Source: JANJTY01 sp038257155
GTDB taxonomy: Bacteria; Pseudomonadota; Gammaproteobacteria; Xanthomonadales; Xanthomonadaceae
Assembly (NCBI GenBank): GCA_038257155.1
Contig: JBBSJP010000019.1
Coordinates: 9,277-73,276 of the forward strand
Length of the DNA stretch: 64,000 bases
Direction: 5' to 3'
The notes beneath the pieces were generated by a model. The model was not told the DNA's origin, searched no databases, and worked only from the letters and a program-made list of their open reading frames with translations. Shown piece by piece: positions 36,281 through 47,230 of this stretch (positions are counted from its first letter, which is position 1; the number at the start of each line of letters is the position of its first letter). Both the position numbers and the translations under genes were made by a program.

Positions 36281-37069
36281 TCAGCTGCCGATGTCGAGCT
36301 CGGTCAGCAGCCGGATGTCGCTGCGCGGGAAGTTTCCGGCCGCGTCCAGTGCCGCGATCTTGCTGGAGTCACCCGTCACCATCCAGGCTGCGGGCGCTTG
36401 TTCGATCCAATAGGCCGGCGACCAAGTCGCGTCGTCAATGCGGAAGCTGATGGGAATGCGGTAGACGTTCGAATCCGATGCCGTTGGCACGGGCAATTGC
36501 CAGGTCATGACCGCCCGCTGCGACGCATTCACGAAGCTGCGCATTACCTGCTCCTGCTGCCGCGCTCTGGCTTTGGGTCCGGTCAGCCAGCCGCTCAGGG
36601 CGGCACTGTTCTTCACCCGGCCGACCTCATCGACCTCGACCACCAGCATCAGCTGTGCGCCAAAACCATGGCGCAGGGCACTCTTGGGGTAGCTGGGAGG
36701 CTTCACGGAGCGGCGCCGCGCATCCGCCTGCCGAAGCTCCGGTGAGTCGACGAAGTCGGCACGAATGATCCTGATGCCTTCGACGATCGTGTCAGCGATG
36801 TCGGCGCGCAGGGTGAGATCCATGTGCGCGATGGCCGTGATCGGGCGACCTTCCAGCATCACTGGTTCGAAGCGCCAGGCCTTGATCCGCTTGCGCAGCG
36901 GCTCGTCGATGCCCTCCCCGAAACTCTCGGCGATCTGGACCTCGGCAACGCTGCCGTCCGGCGCGACGGTGATGGTTCCGCTCGTGTTGGCGAGGTAGAC
37001 ATCGGCGCTACGGACGAAGCTAGGTGCGGCAGCCAAGCAGAGCAGGGAAAAGAGAATCAGGTGGCGCAT
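36281..37069 (-). CDS. Periplasmic protein with two TonB-C-like domains
   Basis: Protein of 262 residues with a signal peptide (LILFSLLCLAAAPSFVRSA). Two segments look like TonB C-terminal domains: GTITVAPDGSVAEVQIAESF with RIKAWRFEP (about 29-68), and PPSYPKSALRHGFGAQLMLV with DEVGRVKN (about 122-155). There is no N-terminal transmembrane anchor with a Pro-rich linker, so it is not a classical TonB. Function unknown. Confidence 0.65.
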   Translation of the reverse strand: MRHLILFSLLCLAAAPSFVRSADVYLANTSGTITVAPDGSVAEVQIAESFGEGIDEPLRKRIKAWRFEPVMLEGRPITAIAHMDLTLRADIADTIVEGIRIIRADFVDSPELRQADARRRSVKPPSYPKSALRHGFGAQLMLVVEVDEVGRVKNSAALSGWLTGPKARARQQEQVMRSFVNASQRAVMTWQLPVPTASDSNVYRIPISFRIDDATWSPAYWIEQAPAAWMVTGDSSKIAALDAAGNFPRSDIRLLTELDIGS

Positions 37070-37215
37070 GCGGTGTTCCTGCCATTGGCATGGTGTGATC
37101 AGCGGCGCAGTTTGACGGTGTGACCCGCAGTGTCAAGACCGCAGCACGATTCTGCATTCGCCTGCGGGAGCTGGCGGGCTTGCTACGCTGCGCCCAACCT
37201 TTGCAGAGCACGTCG

Positions 37216-38016
37216 ATGGCCGAACATCCCGTCCAGCAGTCCCCGCCCGAAGCCACCACCCAGGCTGAGCCCGAACGCCCTTTCGTCGTGCCGTGTGCGC
37301 GTCTTGAACTGTCTGCCCCCGGGCGCTGGCTGCGACTGGGCTGGCATGACTACCGCCGCGCGCCAGGTCTCAGCCTGCTGTTTGGTGGCGTCATCGTCCT
37401 GGTCAGCGTGCTGGTCTCGGCGCTGGCCTGGTGGCTGGGGAGGTTCGCCCTGCTGGCGGCCCTACTGTCCGGATTCGTTTTCATCGCGCCACTGATTGCC
37501 GTGGGTCTTTACTGCGTCAGCCGGGAGTTGCAGGCCGGCCGCAGGCCCTCGTTGCGCCACTCCTTTACCCTGGCTCGTCGCGTGGCAGGGCAGGCCGGGG
37601 TGTTCGCACTGGCGCAACTGGTGATCCTGCTGTTGTGGTCGCGCGCCGGAATGATGGTGAGCGCCCTGATGCCGGTTGAAGCGGGTGACATGCGCACCCT
37701 GGTCGAGTTCCTTGCGCTGGGCTCGGCCGTGGGCTCGGTATTCGCGGTGTTTACGTTTGCGACGGCGGCGTTCTCACTGCCGATGATCGCGGATCGCGAT
37801 GTGGATATGGTCACCGCCTGTATCTCCAGCATCCACGCCGTGATGCGCAACAAGGCAGTCATGCTGCTGTGGGCCCTGGCCATCGCCTTGTTCACGGCGC
37901 TGGGCCTCTTCACTGCGTTCCTGGGCCTGGCCGTGCTGATGCCCTGGCTGGCCTACGCGGCCTGGCATGCCTATCGCGAAACTCTTGATGCATCGGCCTG
38001 GCCATTGCTCGATTGA
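37216..38016 (+). CDS. DUF2189 membrane protein
   Basis: Integral membrane protein of 266 residues with about six helices (around 72-95, 97-120, 150-170, 185-215, 235-260). The N-terminal Pro-rich tail and the ALRDYRRAPGLSL-like segment (WLRLGWHDYRRAPGLSL here) fit DUF2189. Role unknown. An upstream in-frame GTG at 37120 is not supported; the ATG at 37216 is preferred. Confidence 0.8.
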   Translation: MAEHPVQQSPPEATTQAEPERPFVVPCARLELSAPGRWLRLGWHDYRRAPGLSLLFGGVIVLVSVLVSALAWWLGRFALLAALLSGFVFIAPLIAVGLYCVSRELQAGRRPSLRHSFTLARRVAGQAGVFALAQLVILLLWSRAGMMVSALMPVEAGDMRTLVEFLALGSAVGSVFAVFTFATAAFSLPMIADRDVDMVTACISSIHAVMRNKAVMLLWALAIALFTALGLFTAFLGLAVLMPWLAYAAWHAYRETLDASAWPLLD

Positions 38017-38083
38017 CTACTCGAGCACTCGCGCGGCGGGCGGAGCACGTCGTTTGGCCTTGGAGCGAGCTCAGGTTCAAGGC

Positions 38084-38114
38084 AAAAAAAGACCCCGGCG
38101 CGAGCGCCGGGGTC
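38084..38114 (-). terminator. Intrinsic terminator of the subtilisin gene
   Basis: On the minus strand a 10-bp GC-rich stem (GACCCCGGCG/CGCCGGGGTC, 38091-38114, CGAG-type loop) is followed by seven T residues (A7 at 38084-38090 on the plus strand). It lies 31 bases past the protease stop. A textbook Rho-independent terminator that could also stop the converging DUF2189 transcript. Confidence 0.9.
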
Positions 38115-38144
38115 CAGTTAGTGCTTGCTGAGCGTGTCAGCTGA

Positions 38145-40043
<1,899 letters not shown>

Positions 40044-40395
40044 CGGTGTTTCCTCCCACAGGAATGAGTGTAAGTACATGAACCCGCCCCAACCGGACTT
40101 CCGGCCCCCAAGGGGAGGATGAATTGGGACTGAATCGACCCGGGGAGAGTGATAAGTGTCACGTTTTCGCATGTCCAATGCAATTTTTGCATAAGGCTAT
40201 CAAGCAAATGCGTTACGCTTTCATCGAGGCCACCTGCACCTTCCCGTGACCACCCTAGGGGGGTAAAGCAGCCTCGGACACCTGCTCTCACGGGCAGGAC
40301 TTTGGTGCGATGCCGCATGTTTTTTGCGCGCCATTCTTGGGTTTTTGGCGGTTCAGCATTGGCGCTGGGCTGGCCTTGAATAGACGGAGGGCAAT
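40044..40395. other. Divergent intergenic region, protease and LysR-type gene
   Basis: 352 bases without a gene. They hold the Shine-Dalgarno of the protease and an AT-rich patch (about 40155-40220) with the inverted repeat TGCAA-TTT-TTGCA near 40180, likely promoter or operator material for both directions. I saw no known riboswitch or RNA gene. Confidence 0.5.
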
Positions 40396-41370
40396 ATGGC
40401 TGTGACGCTGACGGGACTGCGCTGCCTCGTCGCGATTGTCGAGGCCAAACTGAACATCAGCGCCGCGGGGCAGGCCATGCATCTTTCCCAGCCCTGCGTG
40501 TCCAGGCACCTCAAACAGGTGGAGGACTCGCTGGGTTTTCGCGTGTTTGACCGGCATGGGCGAAATCTCGCGGATGTGACGCCTGCAGGCGTCGAGGCGG
40601 TCGAGGTTGCGCGCCGCGTGGTTCGAGAGGTCGATGGCCTGCGCAGCTTTGCCGCGAACGCGCGCGGCGACACGGCTGGCGAGTTGGTGATTGCCGCGCC
40701 GCAAACCTATGCTTTGCATGTCCTGCCGCCCCTGCTGGGCCAGTTGCGGGAGCACTACCCGCGCCTGAGCGTGCGCATGCACACCCTGGGAGATGGCGAA
40801 CGAGTGCGCCCGGCAGACCACAGTCGCTGCGATGTGGTCGTGGTGAGCACGGCGGGAGACGATGTGCCAGAAGGTATCGCCGTTCCCTTGTTCCGCTGGC
40901 ATCGGGTGGTGCTGGTCGAGCGCGGGCATCCGCTGGCCGAGCAACGCCAGCCGATCACGCTGGCCGAGTTGGCTCGCTGGCCACTGGTTACCTATGAAGC
41001 GGCACGCGAGCCAGATTCATCGCTCAATCGGGTGATGTCGCGGCTGGGGCTGCGCGTCCAGTTCGCCTGTTCGGCGCACGACGCGGCCACCATCAAGGCC
41101 TATGCGCGTGCAGGGCTTGGGGTCGGTCTGGTGGCTGAGCTGTCGCTTGATGCTTCCGATTTTGAGCAGTTCGCGGTGCTGACCATCGACCCCGGCCTAC
41201 CCGACTGCACGGCCTGGGCGGTATTGCCGCAGGGTCGGGTGCTGCGCAATCCAGCTCTGGAGCTGCTGCAACTGCTTGCGCCTCAAATCGATTCAGGTGA
41301 CCTGCGACAGGCGTCGCAGGGGGTGCCTCCCTCGCGCTGGCCCAAGCCGCCCGACTACCGGCGCAACTGA
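40396..41370 (+). CDS. LysR-family regulator, CysB-like
   Basis: DNA-binding regulator of 324 residues: an N-terminal winged helix-turn-helix (about 5-62, SAAGQAMHLSQPCVSRHLKQ) and a periplasmic-binding-like effector domain. The opening LTGLRCLVAIVEAKLNISAA, the HVLPPLLGQLREHYPRLSV segment and AHDAATIKAYARAGLGVGLV closely follow CysB/Cbl. It probably senses a sulfur metabolite such as O-acetylserine or sulfate, but no sulfur gene is nearby. It is divergent from the secreted protease. Confidence 0.85.
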   Translation: MAVTLTGLRCLVAIVEAKLNISAAGQAMHLSQPCVSRHLKQVEDSLGFRVFDRHGRNLADVTPAGVEAVEVARRVVREVDGLRSFAANARGDTAGELVIAAPQTYALHVLPPLLGQLREHYPRLSVRMHTLGDGERVRPADHSRCDVVVVSTAGDDVPEGIAVPLFRWHRVVLVERGHPLAEQRQPITLAELARWPLVTYEAAREPDSSLNRVMSRLGLRVQFACSAHDAATIKAYARAGLGVGLVAELSLDASDFEQFAVLTIDPGLPDCTAWAVLPQGRVLRNPALELLQLLAPQIDSGDLRQASQGVPPSRWPKPPDYRRN

Positions 41371-41432
41371 TTCGACTGAAAGTGAGCCGATACGTTCGAT
41401 CGAGGACAGAACCGGCACCCCATAGGCTGACT

Positions 41433-42323
41433 TCAATCCGATGCGATCGCGAGCCCCCTGACCCATGCATCAATTGCGGCGCGCATGGCGTCGGGCTGTT
41501 CGGTGGGAATCCAGTGTTCGGCAGCCAGGTTTTCGATCCGGATGTTCGAAACCGTGGCGAGCGCAGTTCGGGTCAGGTCCGGATCAGCCATGAAGCGACC
41601 CTGTGACAGCAGCGCCAAGGTCGGCAGGTGCAGGCTTTGCAGCGGCAGCGGACGCAACACTTCAAGCAGGTTGGTCAGGTACTGACCCAGGTGCAGGCAA
41701 CGAAGATCATGGCGCGGTGACGCGTAGCGCTGCTTCAGGGCCTGATTGCCGGCGCCAGCCTGCAGCGGAGCGCGATGTTCAAGGTCCAGAGCACGCAAGT
41801 CGACCCGCTGAAGATTGCTACGCTGCAGGCCCAATAGGTTCAGCAGCCTGATCACGGGAAGCGCGGCACGAATCAAGGGAGCGAACCGGCTGACCTTGGC
41901 GAGGCTGCCGAGCAGGGCGGGACGATGCATGGGTTCAATCAGGATCAATCCTGCACAGCATTGCGGATGGCGCGCGGCGAACTGCGCGGCGAGGTTGGCA
42001 CCCAGGCAGTGCCCACCGATGACCACCCGCGTCAGCCCCTGAGATGCCAGCAGATCCAGCAGGTCCTCGCACCACATCGGCATCCCGGCCATGCCGCGGT
42101 AGGCAGAGTTGCCGTGTCCGCGTAGATCGGGACGCAGGATGCGATGGCTGCCGGCCAGCTGGCTGTGTTCGACAAAATCCCACCAGCGTCCGCCATTGCT
42201 GGCCGCGCCATGCAGCAGGATGAGGGCAGGCGCATCCGTACGGCCGGTCGGCGTCGCACAGCGCGCATACAGCAACACGCCGTCACGCGCGCGGAAGCGG
42301 ATTTCCTGATCGCTGCTTGGCAA
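41433..42323 (-). CDS. Alpha/beta hydrolase with Cys in the nucleophile elbow
   Basis: Protein of 296 residues with the alpha/beta-hydrolase core: oxyanion segment LLHGAASNGG, RPDLRGHGNS, nucleophile elbow GGHCLGAN (Cys106 where Ser is usual), candidate acid in RFMADPDL (about 253) and His in AEHWIPTEQP (about 276). Dienelactone-hydrolase-type enzymes use Cys; here the family and substrate are unknown. No signal peptide. Confidence 0.85.
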   Translation of the reverse strand: MPSSDQEIRFRARDGVLLYARCATPTGRTDAPALILLHGAASNGGRWWDFVEHSQLAGSHRILRPDLRGHGNSAYRGMAGMPMWCEDLLDLLASQGLTRVVIGGHCLGANLAAQFAARHPQCCAGLILIEPMHRPALLGSLAKVSRFAPLIRAALPVIRLLNLLGLQRSNLQRVDLRALDLEHRAPLQAGAGNQALKQRYASPRHDLRCLHLGQYLTNLLEVLRPLPLQSLHLPTLALLSQGRFMADPDLTRTALATVSNIRIENLAAEHWIPTEQPDAMRAAIDAWVRGLAIASD

Positions 42324-42430
42324 GGGTCGCTACCTCCGGCTCACAGCCTATCTGAAGCCCGTCGCTTCTGAAGCTCAGGGCAACGGAGGTCGCCTCAAGT
42401 CGATGTACACGCGAGCTCGGCGAGGCGCGA

Positions 42431-43894
42431 TCAAAGCGTTCCCAGACCCTCGGCACTGCCGTCCGGTCCCACTTCCAGCAGGCGCAGGGTATTGGTGGCG
42501 CCCTTCGATTCCATGCTGTCGCCGCTGGTGAAGATCAGTCGGTCACCGGTGCTGAGCAGGCCGAGTTCGAACAGCACCCGGGTTGCGTTGCGCGCGGCCT
42601 CGCGCGGCGGCATGCCGCGCGAATCGAAGGCCACTGGTACGACATCACGCACCAGGGCCAGGCGGCGGCGGGTTTCAGGATGGCGCGACAGGCCGTAGAT
42701 CGGCACGTCGGAGCGGAAGCGCGAGCAAAAGCGCGCCGTACCACCGGATTCGGTGAGTGCCACGATGGCGCGCACCTTGATGTGCTCGGACAGGAACATG
42801 GCCGACATGGCGATGGCCTGGTCGGCCTGCGCCAGGCCGCGCGGCGCGGCTTCGAAATCGGTGTCCATGCTGAATTGCCGTTCGGCACCCAGGCAGATGC
42901 GGCTCATCGCCTCGACCGCCTTGACCGGATAATTGCCCGACGCGGTTTCGGCAGACAGCATCACCGCATCGGTACCGTCGATCACCGAGTTGGCCACGTC
43001 CAGCACCTCGGCGCGGGTCGGGATCGGGTTGTCCACCATCGATTGCAGCATCTGGGTGGCGGTAATCACCACCTTGTTGCGTTCCAGCGCGGTGCGGATG
43101 ATCTTCTTTTGCAAGCCAGGCAATTCGGCATCACCGATCTCCACGCCTAGGTCGCCGCGCGCCACCATCACCGCTTCGGAGGCGTCGACGATTTCCTGCA
43201 GGTTGGTGATCGCCTCGGCCCGCTCGATCTTGGCTACCAGGGCCGGATCCCAGCCGGCCTCGTGCGCCAGGCGGCGGGTTTCGTGCATGTCTTCGGCCGA
43301 ACGGCAGAACGACACCGCGAGGAAATCCACGCCCAGGTCGGCGGCAGTGCGGATATCGGCGCGGTCCTTGTCGGTCAGTGCGCCGAGCGACAGGCCACCG
43401 CCCAGCCGGTTCAGACCCTTGCGATCCGACAGCACGCCGTCGACCAGCAGGGTGCACTGCACGGTGTCGCCTGCGATCGCGTCGACCCGCATGGCAACCA
43501 TGCCGTCATCCAGAAGCAGGGTGTCGCCGGCGACCACGTCATTGACCAGACCGAGATAGCTAAGGCCCACCTGGGTGACATCACCCGGCGGCGCATCGGC
43601 GCGCGCCACCAGATCGAAGCGCTGTCCGGCCTTGAGTTCGACCTTGCCTGCGGCGAAGCGCTCGATGCGGATCTTGGGGCCCTGCAGATCGGCCAGGATG
43701 CCCACCTCCCGCCCGGCGCGCTGCGACGCTTCCCGCACCCGCGCCACGCGATCGCCATGATCCTTGGCCGTGCCGTGGGAAAAGTTCAGCCGGACCACGT
43801 TGACGCCCGCCTGGATCAGTTCGGCGATGCGTTCGATGCTGTCGCTGGCAGGGCCCAGGGTTGCGAGGATCTTAGTGCGGCGCAGGTGAATCAT
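42431..43894 (-). CDS. pyk: Pyruvate kinase
   Basis: Last step of glycolysis: phosphoenolpyruvate plus ADP to pyruvate plus ATP (487 residues). Visible: RRTKILATLGPASDS, VRLNFSHG, the active-site block FLAVSFCRSAED, MVARGDLGVEIG, and the allosteric C-terminal domain. The ATG at 43894 has GGAG five bases upstream. An ATG at 43906 would add four residues. Near pgk on the same strand but separated by the M6 protease gene. Confidence 0.95.
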   Translation of the reverse strand: MIHLRRTKILATLGPASDSIERIAELIQAGVNVVRLNFSHGTAKDHGDRVARVREASQRAGREVGILADLQGPKIRIERFAAGKVELKAGQRFDLVARADAPPGDVTQVGLSYLGLVNDVVAGDTLLLDDGMVAMRVDAIAGDTVQCTLLVDGVLSDRKGLNRLGGGLSLGALTDKDRADIRTAADLGVDFLAVSFCRSAEDMHETRRLAHEAGWDPALVAKIERAEAITNLQEIVDASEAVMVARGDLGVEIGDAELPGLQKKIIRTALERNKVVITATQMLQSMVDNPIPTRAEVLDVANSVIDGTDAVMLSAETASGNYPVKAVEAMSRICLGAERQFSMDTDFEAAPRGLAQADQAIAMSAMFLSEHIKVRAIVALTESGGTARFCSRFRSDVPIYGLSRHPETRRRLALVRDVVPVAFDSRGMPPREAARNATRVLFELGLLSTGDRLIFTSGDSMESKGATNTLRLLEVGPDGSAEGLGTL

Positions 43895-44000
43895 CGGGAT
43901 CTCCATAGGTCCCGGCGATTATGGCACGCAGGTATTGCGCGGGCGGCGCGACCTGCGCTTCGCGCCGTGCTGAATACGTATGGCGTCCGCGTACCCCGAT

Positions 44001-45374
44001 TCAGCTTCCGGCGCCGAACGCGCTGTTGAAGATGGGCTGGGTGACGCGAACTTCGATCTCCACGCCGGCTTCGGTCTGGCTCAGCACGCGCAGGCTGAAT
44101 TCGCCCTTTGCATCGTCCAGTTGCTGACCCACCTGAATCATGCTGCCGGCGGTGTTCGAGTAGTTGGCGGCAGGATTGCTGCGGTCCATGACCCAGGCCG
44201 GTTGCGGCCTGCGCGAATCGATCTCGTGCACGATCACTGCACTGCCCGGCAGGTTGGCGTCAAACAGATCAGCCGTGTCACGCAGTTCGACGCTCAGCCA
44301 GCGCTCTTCCGGCCAGTAGGGGTGGCGCACCTCGATCGTGGCAAAGCCGTTGCCAGAATCGACCGAGCCCGGAACCAGGGTGAAGTGGAAAACGCCGTCG
44401 CCAGCCACTTCCGCGATCCGGTGCGCATCGATCCAGCCGAGGCGAGCGCGGTTGTAGGCGTTGAGATTCTTCGGCATGCGACCGAACACCGGATCATTGA
44501 CCGCATGGCCGAGCGCGTCGCTCATCAGGTCCCAGGGATTGTCGTAGGTATCGCTGTCGAGGTCCGGGTTGTTCGAGTGCGGCAGGCCATAGGCGTGGCC
44601 CATTTCATGCGCCAGCGCGGCCGGGCTGGTGTAGGCGAAAGGCGGGCTCCAGGTGGCAGCCCAGCGCTGCGTGGTGCCCTGCAGGGTGGTGAAGATGCCG
44701 CCGCCCCATGCGCAGCAGTCCAGCGCCGCATTGAACATCAGGTTGATGCCGGCGATGCCCTGGCCGGCATTGGTGAAGTCCACATCGGCCAGCGCGGCAG
44801 CGGTGCAGTCACTGAAAAGGCGATCGAGGCGAGCGAACTGGCCCACCTGCACATAGTGCGAACGCGGGTGCGGCAACACGTACCAGCCCTTGACCTGGCT
44901 GCCGGCGAAATCGGTGCGGCCGCCGGACTGTTCGGCCCAGTAGTCGGCCATCCAGCCGTTCGCACCCATGATCGCGTCCAGATGGGCGTGGCTGCGCGGC
45001 TCAGCGGCTACGTCGGAAAACTTGCACAGCAGGGTGACCCAGGGGCGGTCGATTGCTGCGGCCTGCTTGCTGCGGTCGATGTCACTGTCGAGTGTCTTGA
45101 GGGCGACCGTGTGCTGCAGGCCCTTCTCGATTCGGCCAAGGGTCAGGCTGACGCGGCGTCCATCGAGTGAAGACAGGTCGCCGGATGCTGACTGCAGGCT
45201 CGCGGTATCCAGCGCGATGCTGGTCTTGTTGTTCACTACCAGATCGGCCTGCAGCTGCTCATTGCCATCGGTCTGCCGTGCATCGCCCCAGCGCAGCACC
45301 AGATCGCCTTCCAGCGTGGCGCCGAAGGCGAGGGTGTTTGCCAGAACCAGAACCACTGTGAGCAAGAACCGCAT
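44001..45374 (-). CDS. Secreted M6-type metalloprotease
   Basis: Protein of 457 residues with a signal peptide (LLTVVLVLANTLAFGA). The zinc motif HEMGHAYGLPH places ligands at His256, His260 and His266. DLMSD downstream acts as a Met-turn. This HExxHxxGxxH metzincin layout and the domain order fit M6 (immune-inhibitor-A-like) peptidases. No propeptide boundary is evident. It sits between pgk and pyk but looks unrelated to glycolysis. Confidence 0.82.
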   Translation of the reverse strand: MRFLLTVVLVLANTLAFGATLEGDLVLRWGDARQTDGNEQLQADLVVNNKTSIALDTASLQSASGDLSSLDGRRVSLTLGRIEKGLQHTVALKTLDSDIDRSKQAAAIDRPWVTLLCKFSDVAAEPRSHAHLDAIMGANGWMADYWAEQSGGRTDFAGSQVKGWYVLPHPRSHYVQVGQFARLDRLFSDCTAAALADVDFTNAGQGIAGINLMFNAALDCCAWGGGIFTTLQGTTQRWAATWSPPFAYTSPAALAHEMGHAYGLPHSNNPDLDSDTYDNPWDLMSDALGHAVNDPVFGRMPKNLNAYNRARLGWIDAHRIAEVAGDGVFHFTLVPGSVDSGNGFATIEVRHPYWPEERWLSVELRDTADLFDANLPGSAVIVHEIDSRRPQPAWVMDRSNPAANYSNTAGSMIQVGQQLDDAKGEFSLRVLSQTEAGVEIEVRVTQPIFNSAFGAGS

Positions 45375-45925
45375 GACCGACTTCCTTCGTGAGGAGCGGT
45401 GGCGGCGTGTGAGTGGGGAACCGCGTGGTCTTGCCGCCTCCGCGTTGGAAGGCAGTTCGGCGTTTCACGGGGACGACTTAGGCGACTTTCGTCTCAGTAC
45501 GGCGCCCAAGACTGTTCAAGGCATGGTTCTGCGATGCCTGCTGCCGGAATCGCGTGCGCTACGTCTCAGTGCGTCCGCATTGCGGGCCGGGCCCCGTGAT
45601 CTGGATCAGACCGATACTGGAAGAAACCGCTTCAGCGACAGGCAATTGCGCTCGATGCGGGCAATTCTGCGAGCGGCGACACGTGATTCCGGGCGTGGCG
45701 GAGCGCCGCCAACACGAGTTGGAGCACTCGCCACAAACAGGCCGTGACCCGGTTCCGCGAAAACTGACCGACTTGCGACGTGCGTTGCACTTTGCGGCGT
45801 TTCGAGCGTGTTCCGGGGAACCGGCACTACGTCACAAAGCGTCGATAAACGCGGCTTGCCCCGATCTTGGCAAAGCCAATCCGGAGTGCGGCGCCTGACA
45901 GGTAATGATCGAGGGATGAGGCGTC
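45375..45925. other. Gene-free stretch between the M6 protease and pgk
   Basis: About 550 GC-rich bases between two minus-strand genes. Short open frames occur on both strands but none has a ribosome binding site or recognisable domain, so I call none. It must hold the protease promoter and the 3' end signals of pgk. I see no strong hairpin or RNA gene. Confidence 0.5.
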
Positions 45926-47104
45926 TCAGCCGCGCGCGCGCGCGCGCAACGCCGTCACCGCGGGCAGTTCCTTGCCTTCGCAGAACTCCAGGAAGGCACC
46001 GCCACCGGTGGAAATGTAGGACATGCCGTCCGCCACGCCGTACTTTTCGACTGCTGCCAGGGTGTCACCGCCGCCGGCGATGGAGAAGGCGTCGGACGCG
46101 GCGATGGCGCGCGCCAGGGTTTCGGTGCCGCGACCGAAGGCGTCGAATTCGAACACCCCGACCGGTCCGTTCCAGATCACCGTGCCGGCATTGGCAATCA
46201 GGGCCGCATAGCGTGCGGCGGTATCAGGGCCGATATCCAGGATCATGTCGCCTGCGACCACTTCGGATACAGGCTTGACCACAGCGTCGGCGTCGGCGCT
46301 GAACTCGGAAGCCACCACCACATCGCTGGGAATCGGGATGTCCGCGCCACGCGCGCTGGCCTGCGCGACAATCTTGCGCGTCGTGTCGAGAAGATCGGGT
46401 TCGTGCAGGGACTTGCCGACTGGGTGCCCCATCGCGGCAATGAAGGTGTTGGCGATGCCACCGCCAACGATAAGCTGGTCGACCTTGTCCACCAGGCTGG
46501 ACAGCAAGGCGAGCTTGGTCGAAACCTTGGATCCCGCCACGATCGCCAGCAGTGGTCGGGCGGGCTGTTCCAGGGCCTTGGCCAGGGCATCGAGTTCGGC
46601 CATCAGCAGCGGGCCGCCACAGGCAAGCTTTGCCGAGCGGATCACGCCATGGGTTGAGGCCTGGGCGCGGTGCGCGGTGCCGAAGGCGTCCATCACGAAC
46701 ACGTCGCACAAGGCAGCGTATTTCGCGGCCAGCGCGTCGTCGTCCTTGGCTTCGCCGACGTTCATTCGGCAATTCTCCAGCAACACCAGTTCGCCTGGTG
46801 CTACCGGCACCCCTTCCAGGTAATCGCGGCGCAGCGCCACTTCACGGCCGAGCAGCTCGGAAAGTCGGCTGGCGACTGGCGCGAGCGAATTCTCGGCGCT
46901 CCATTCGCCCTCGCTGGGTCGGCCCAGATGCGACATCACCATCACCGCCGCGCCGTGCTCCAGTGCCAGTTTGAGTGTCGGCAGGGCAGCCAGAATGCGC
47001 TGCTCGGACGTGATCCGGCCGTCCTTGATCGGCACGTTCAAGTCTTCGCGGATCAGCACGCGGCGGCCGGCGAGGTCGAGATCGGTCATGCGGAGGATGG
47101 ACAT
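45926..47104 (-). CDS. pgk: Phosphoglycerate kinase
   Basis: Glycolytic enzyme converting 1,3-bisphosphoglycerate and ADP to 3-phosphoglycerate and ATP (392 residues). The N-terminus MSILRMTDLDLAGRRVLIRE aligns with E. coli PGK. Other motifs: VMSHLGRPSEG, PLLAIVAGSKVSTKL, IWNGPVGVFEF and AIAASDAFSIAGGGDTLAAV. The C-terminal end encodes an alternating Arg/Ala run from a (CG)n tract. Divergent from hemN with an FNR box in between. Confidence 0.96.
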   Translation of the reverse strand: MSILRMTDLDLAGRRVLIREDLNVPIKDGRITSEQRILAALPTLKLALEHGAAVMVMSHLGRPSEGEWSAENSLAPVASRLSELLGREVALRRDYLEGVPVAPGELVLLENCRMNVGEAKDDDALAAKYAALCDVFVMDAFGTAHRAQASTHGVIRSAKLACGGPLLMAELDALAKALEQPARPLLAIVAGSKVSTKLALLSSLVDKVDQLIVGGGIANTFIAAMGHPVGKSLHEPDLLDTTRKIVAQASARGADIPIPSDVVVASEFSADADAVVKPVSEVVAGDMILDIGPDTAARYAALIANAGTVIWNGPVGVFEFDAFGRGTETLARAIAASDAFSIAGGGDTLAAVEKYGVADGMSYISTGGGAFLEFCEGKELPAVTALRARARG

Positions 47105-47180
47105 GCACAGATTCCAGTGGGGCGAAATGCCGCGCATTGTCCGCTGCTGCTGCGGGGCTTTCAAATCGACCCCGCGCCGG

Positions 47181-47196
47181 CTTGATCGTAATCAAG
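47181..47196. promoter_or_regulatory. Perfect FNR box between pgk and hemN
   Basis: TTGAT (47182-47186), four bases, ATCAA (47191-47195), flanked by C and G to give CTTGATCGTAATCAAG. The consensus is matched exactly. The centre is 42.5 bases upstream of the hemN ATG at 47231 and about 85 bases upstream of pgk. An FNR-type regulator gene lies just after hemN. Functional direction is inferred. Confidence 0.8.
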
Positions 47197-47230
47197 GCCA
47201 TGGGCCTGCCCACGCTGCAGACTTTGCCAC

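Noticed and set aside
45375..45925. Several short open frames in the gap between pgk and the M6 protease
   Set aside because: No Shine-Dalgarno, no domain, and overlapping alternatives on both strands.
45930..45950. (CG)n tract as a possible regulatory repeat
   Set aside because: It lies inside the coding end of pgk, giving an Arg/Ala C-terminus, so it is explained by coding sequence.
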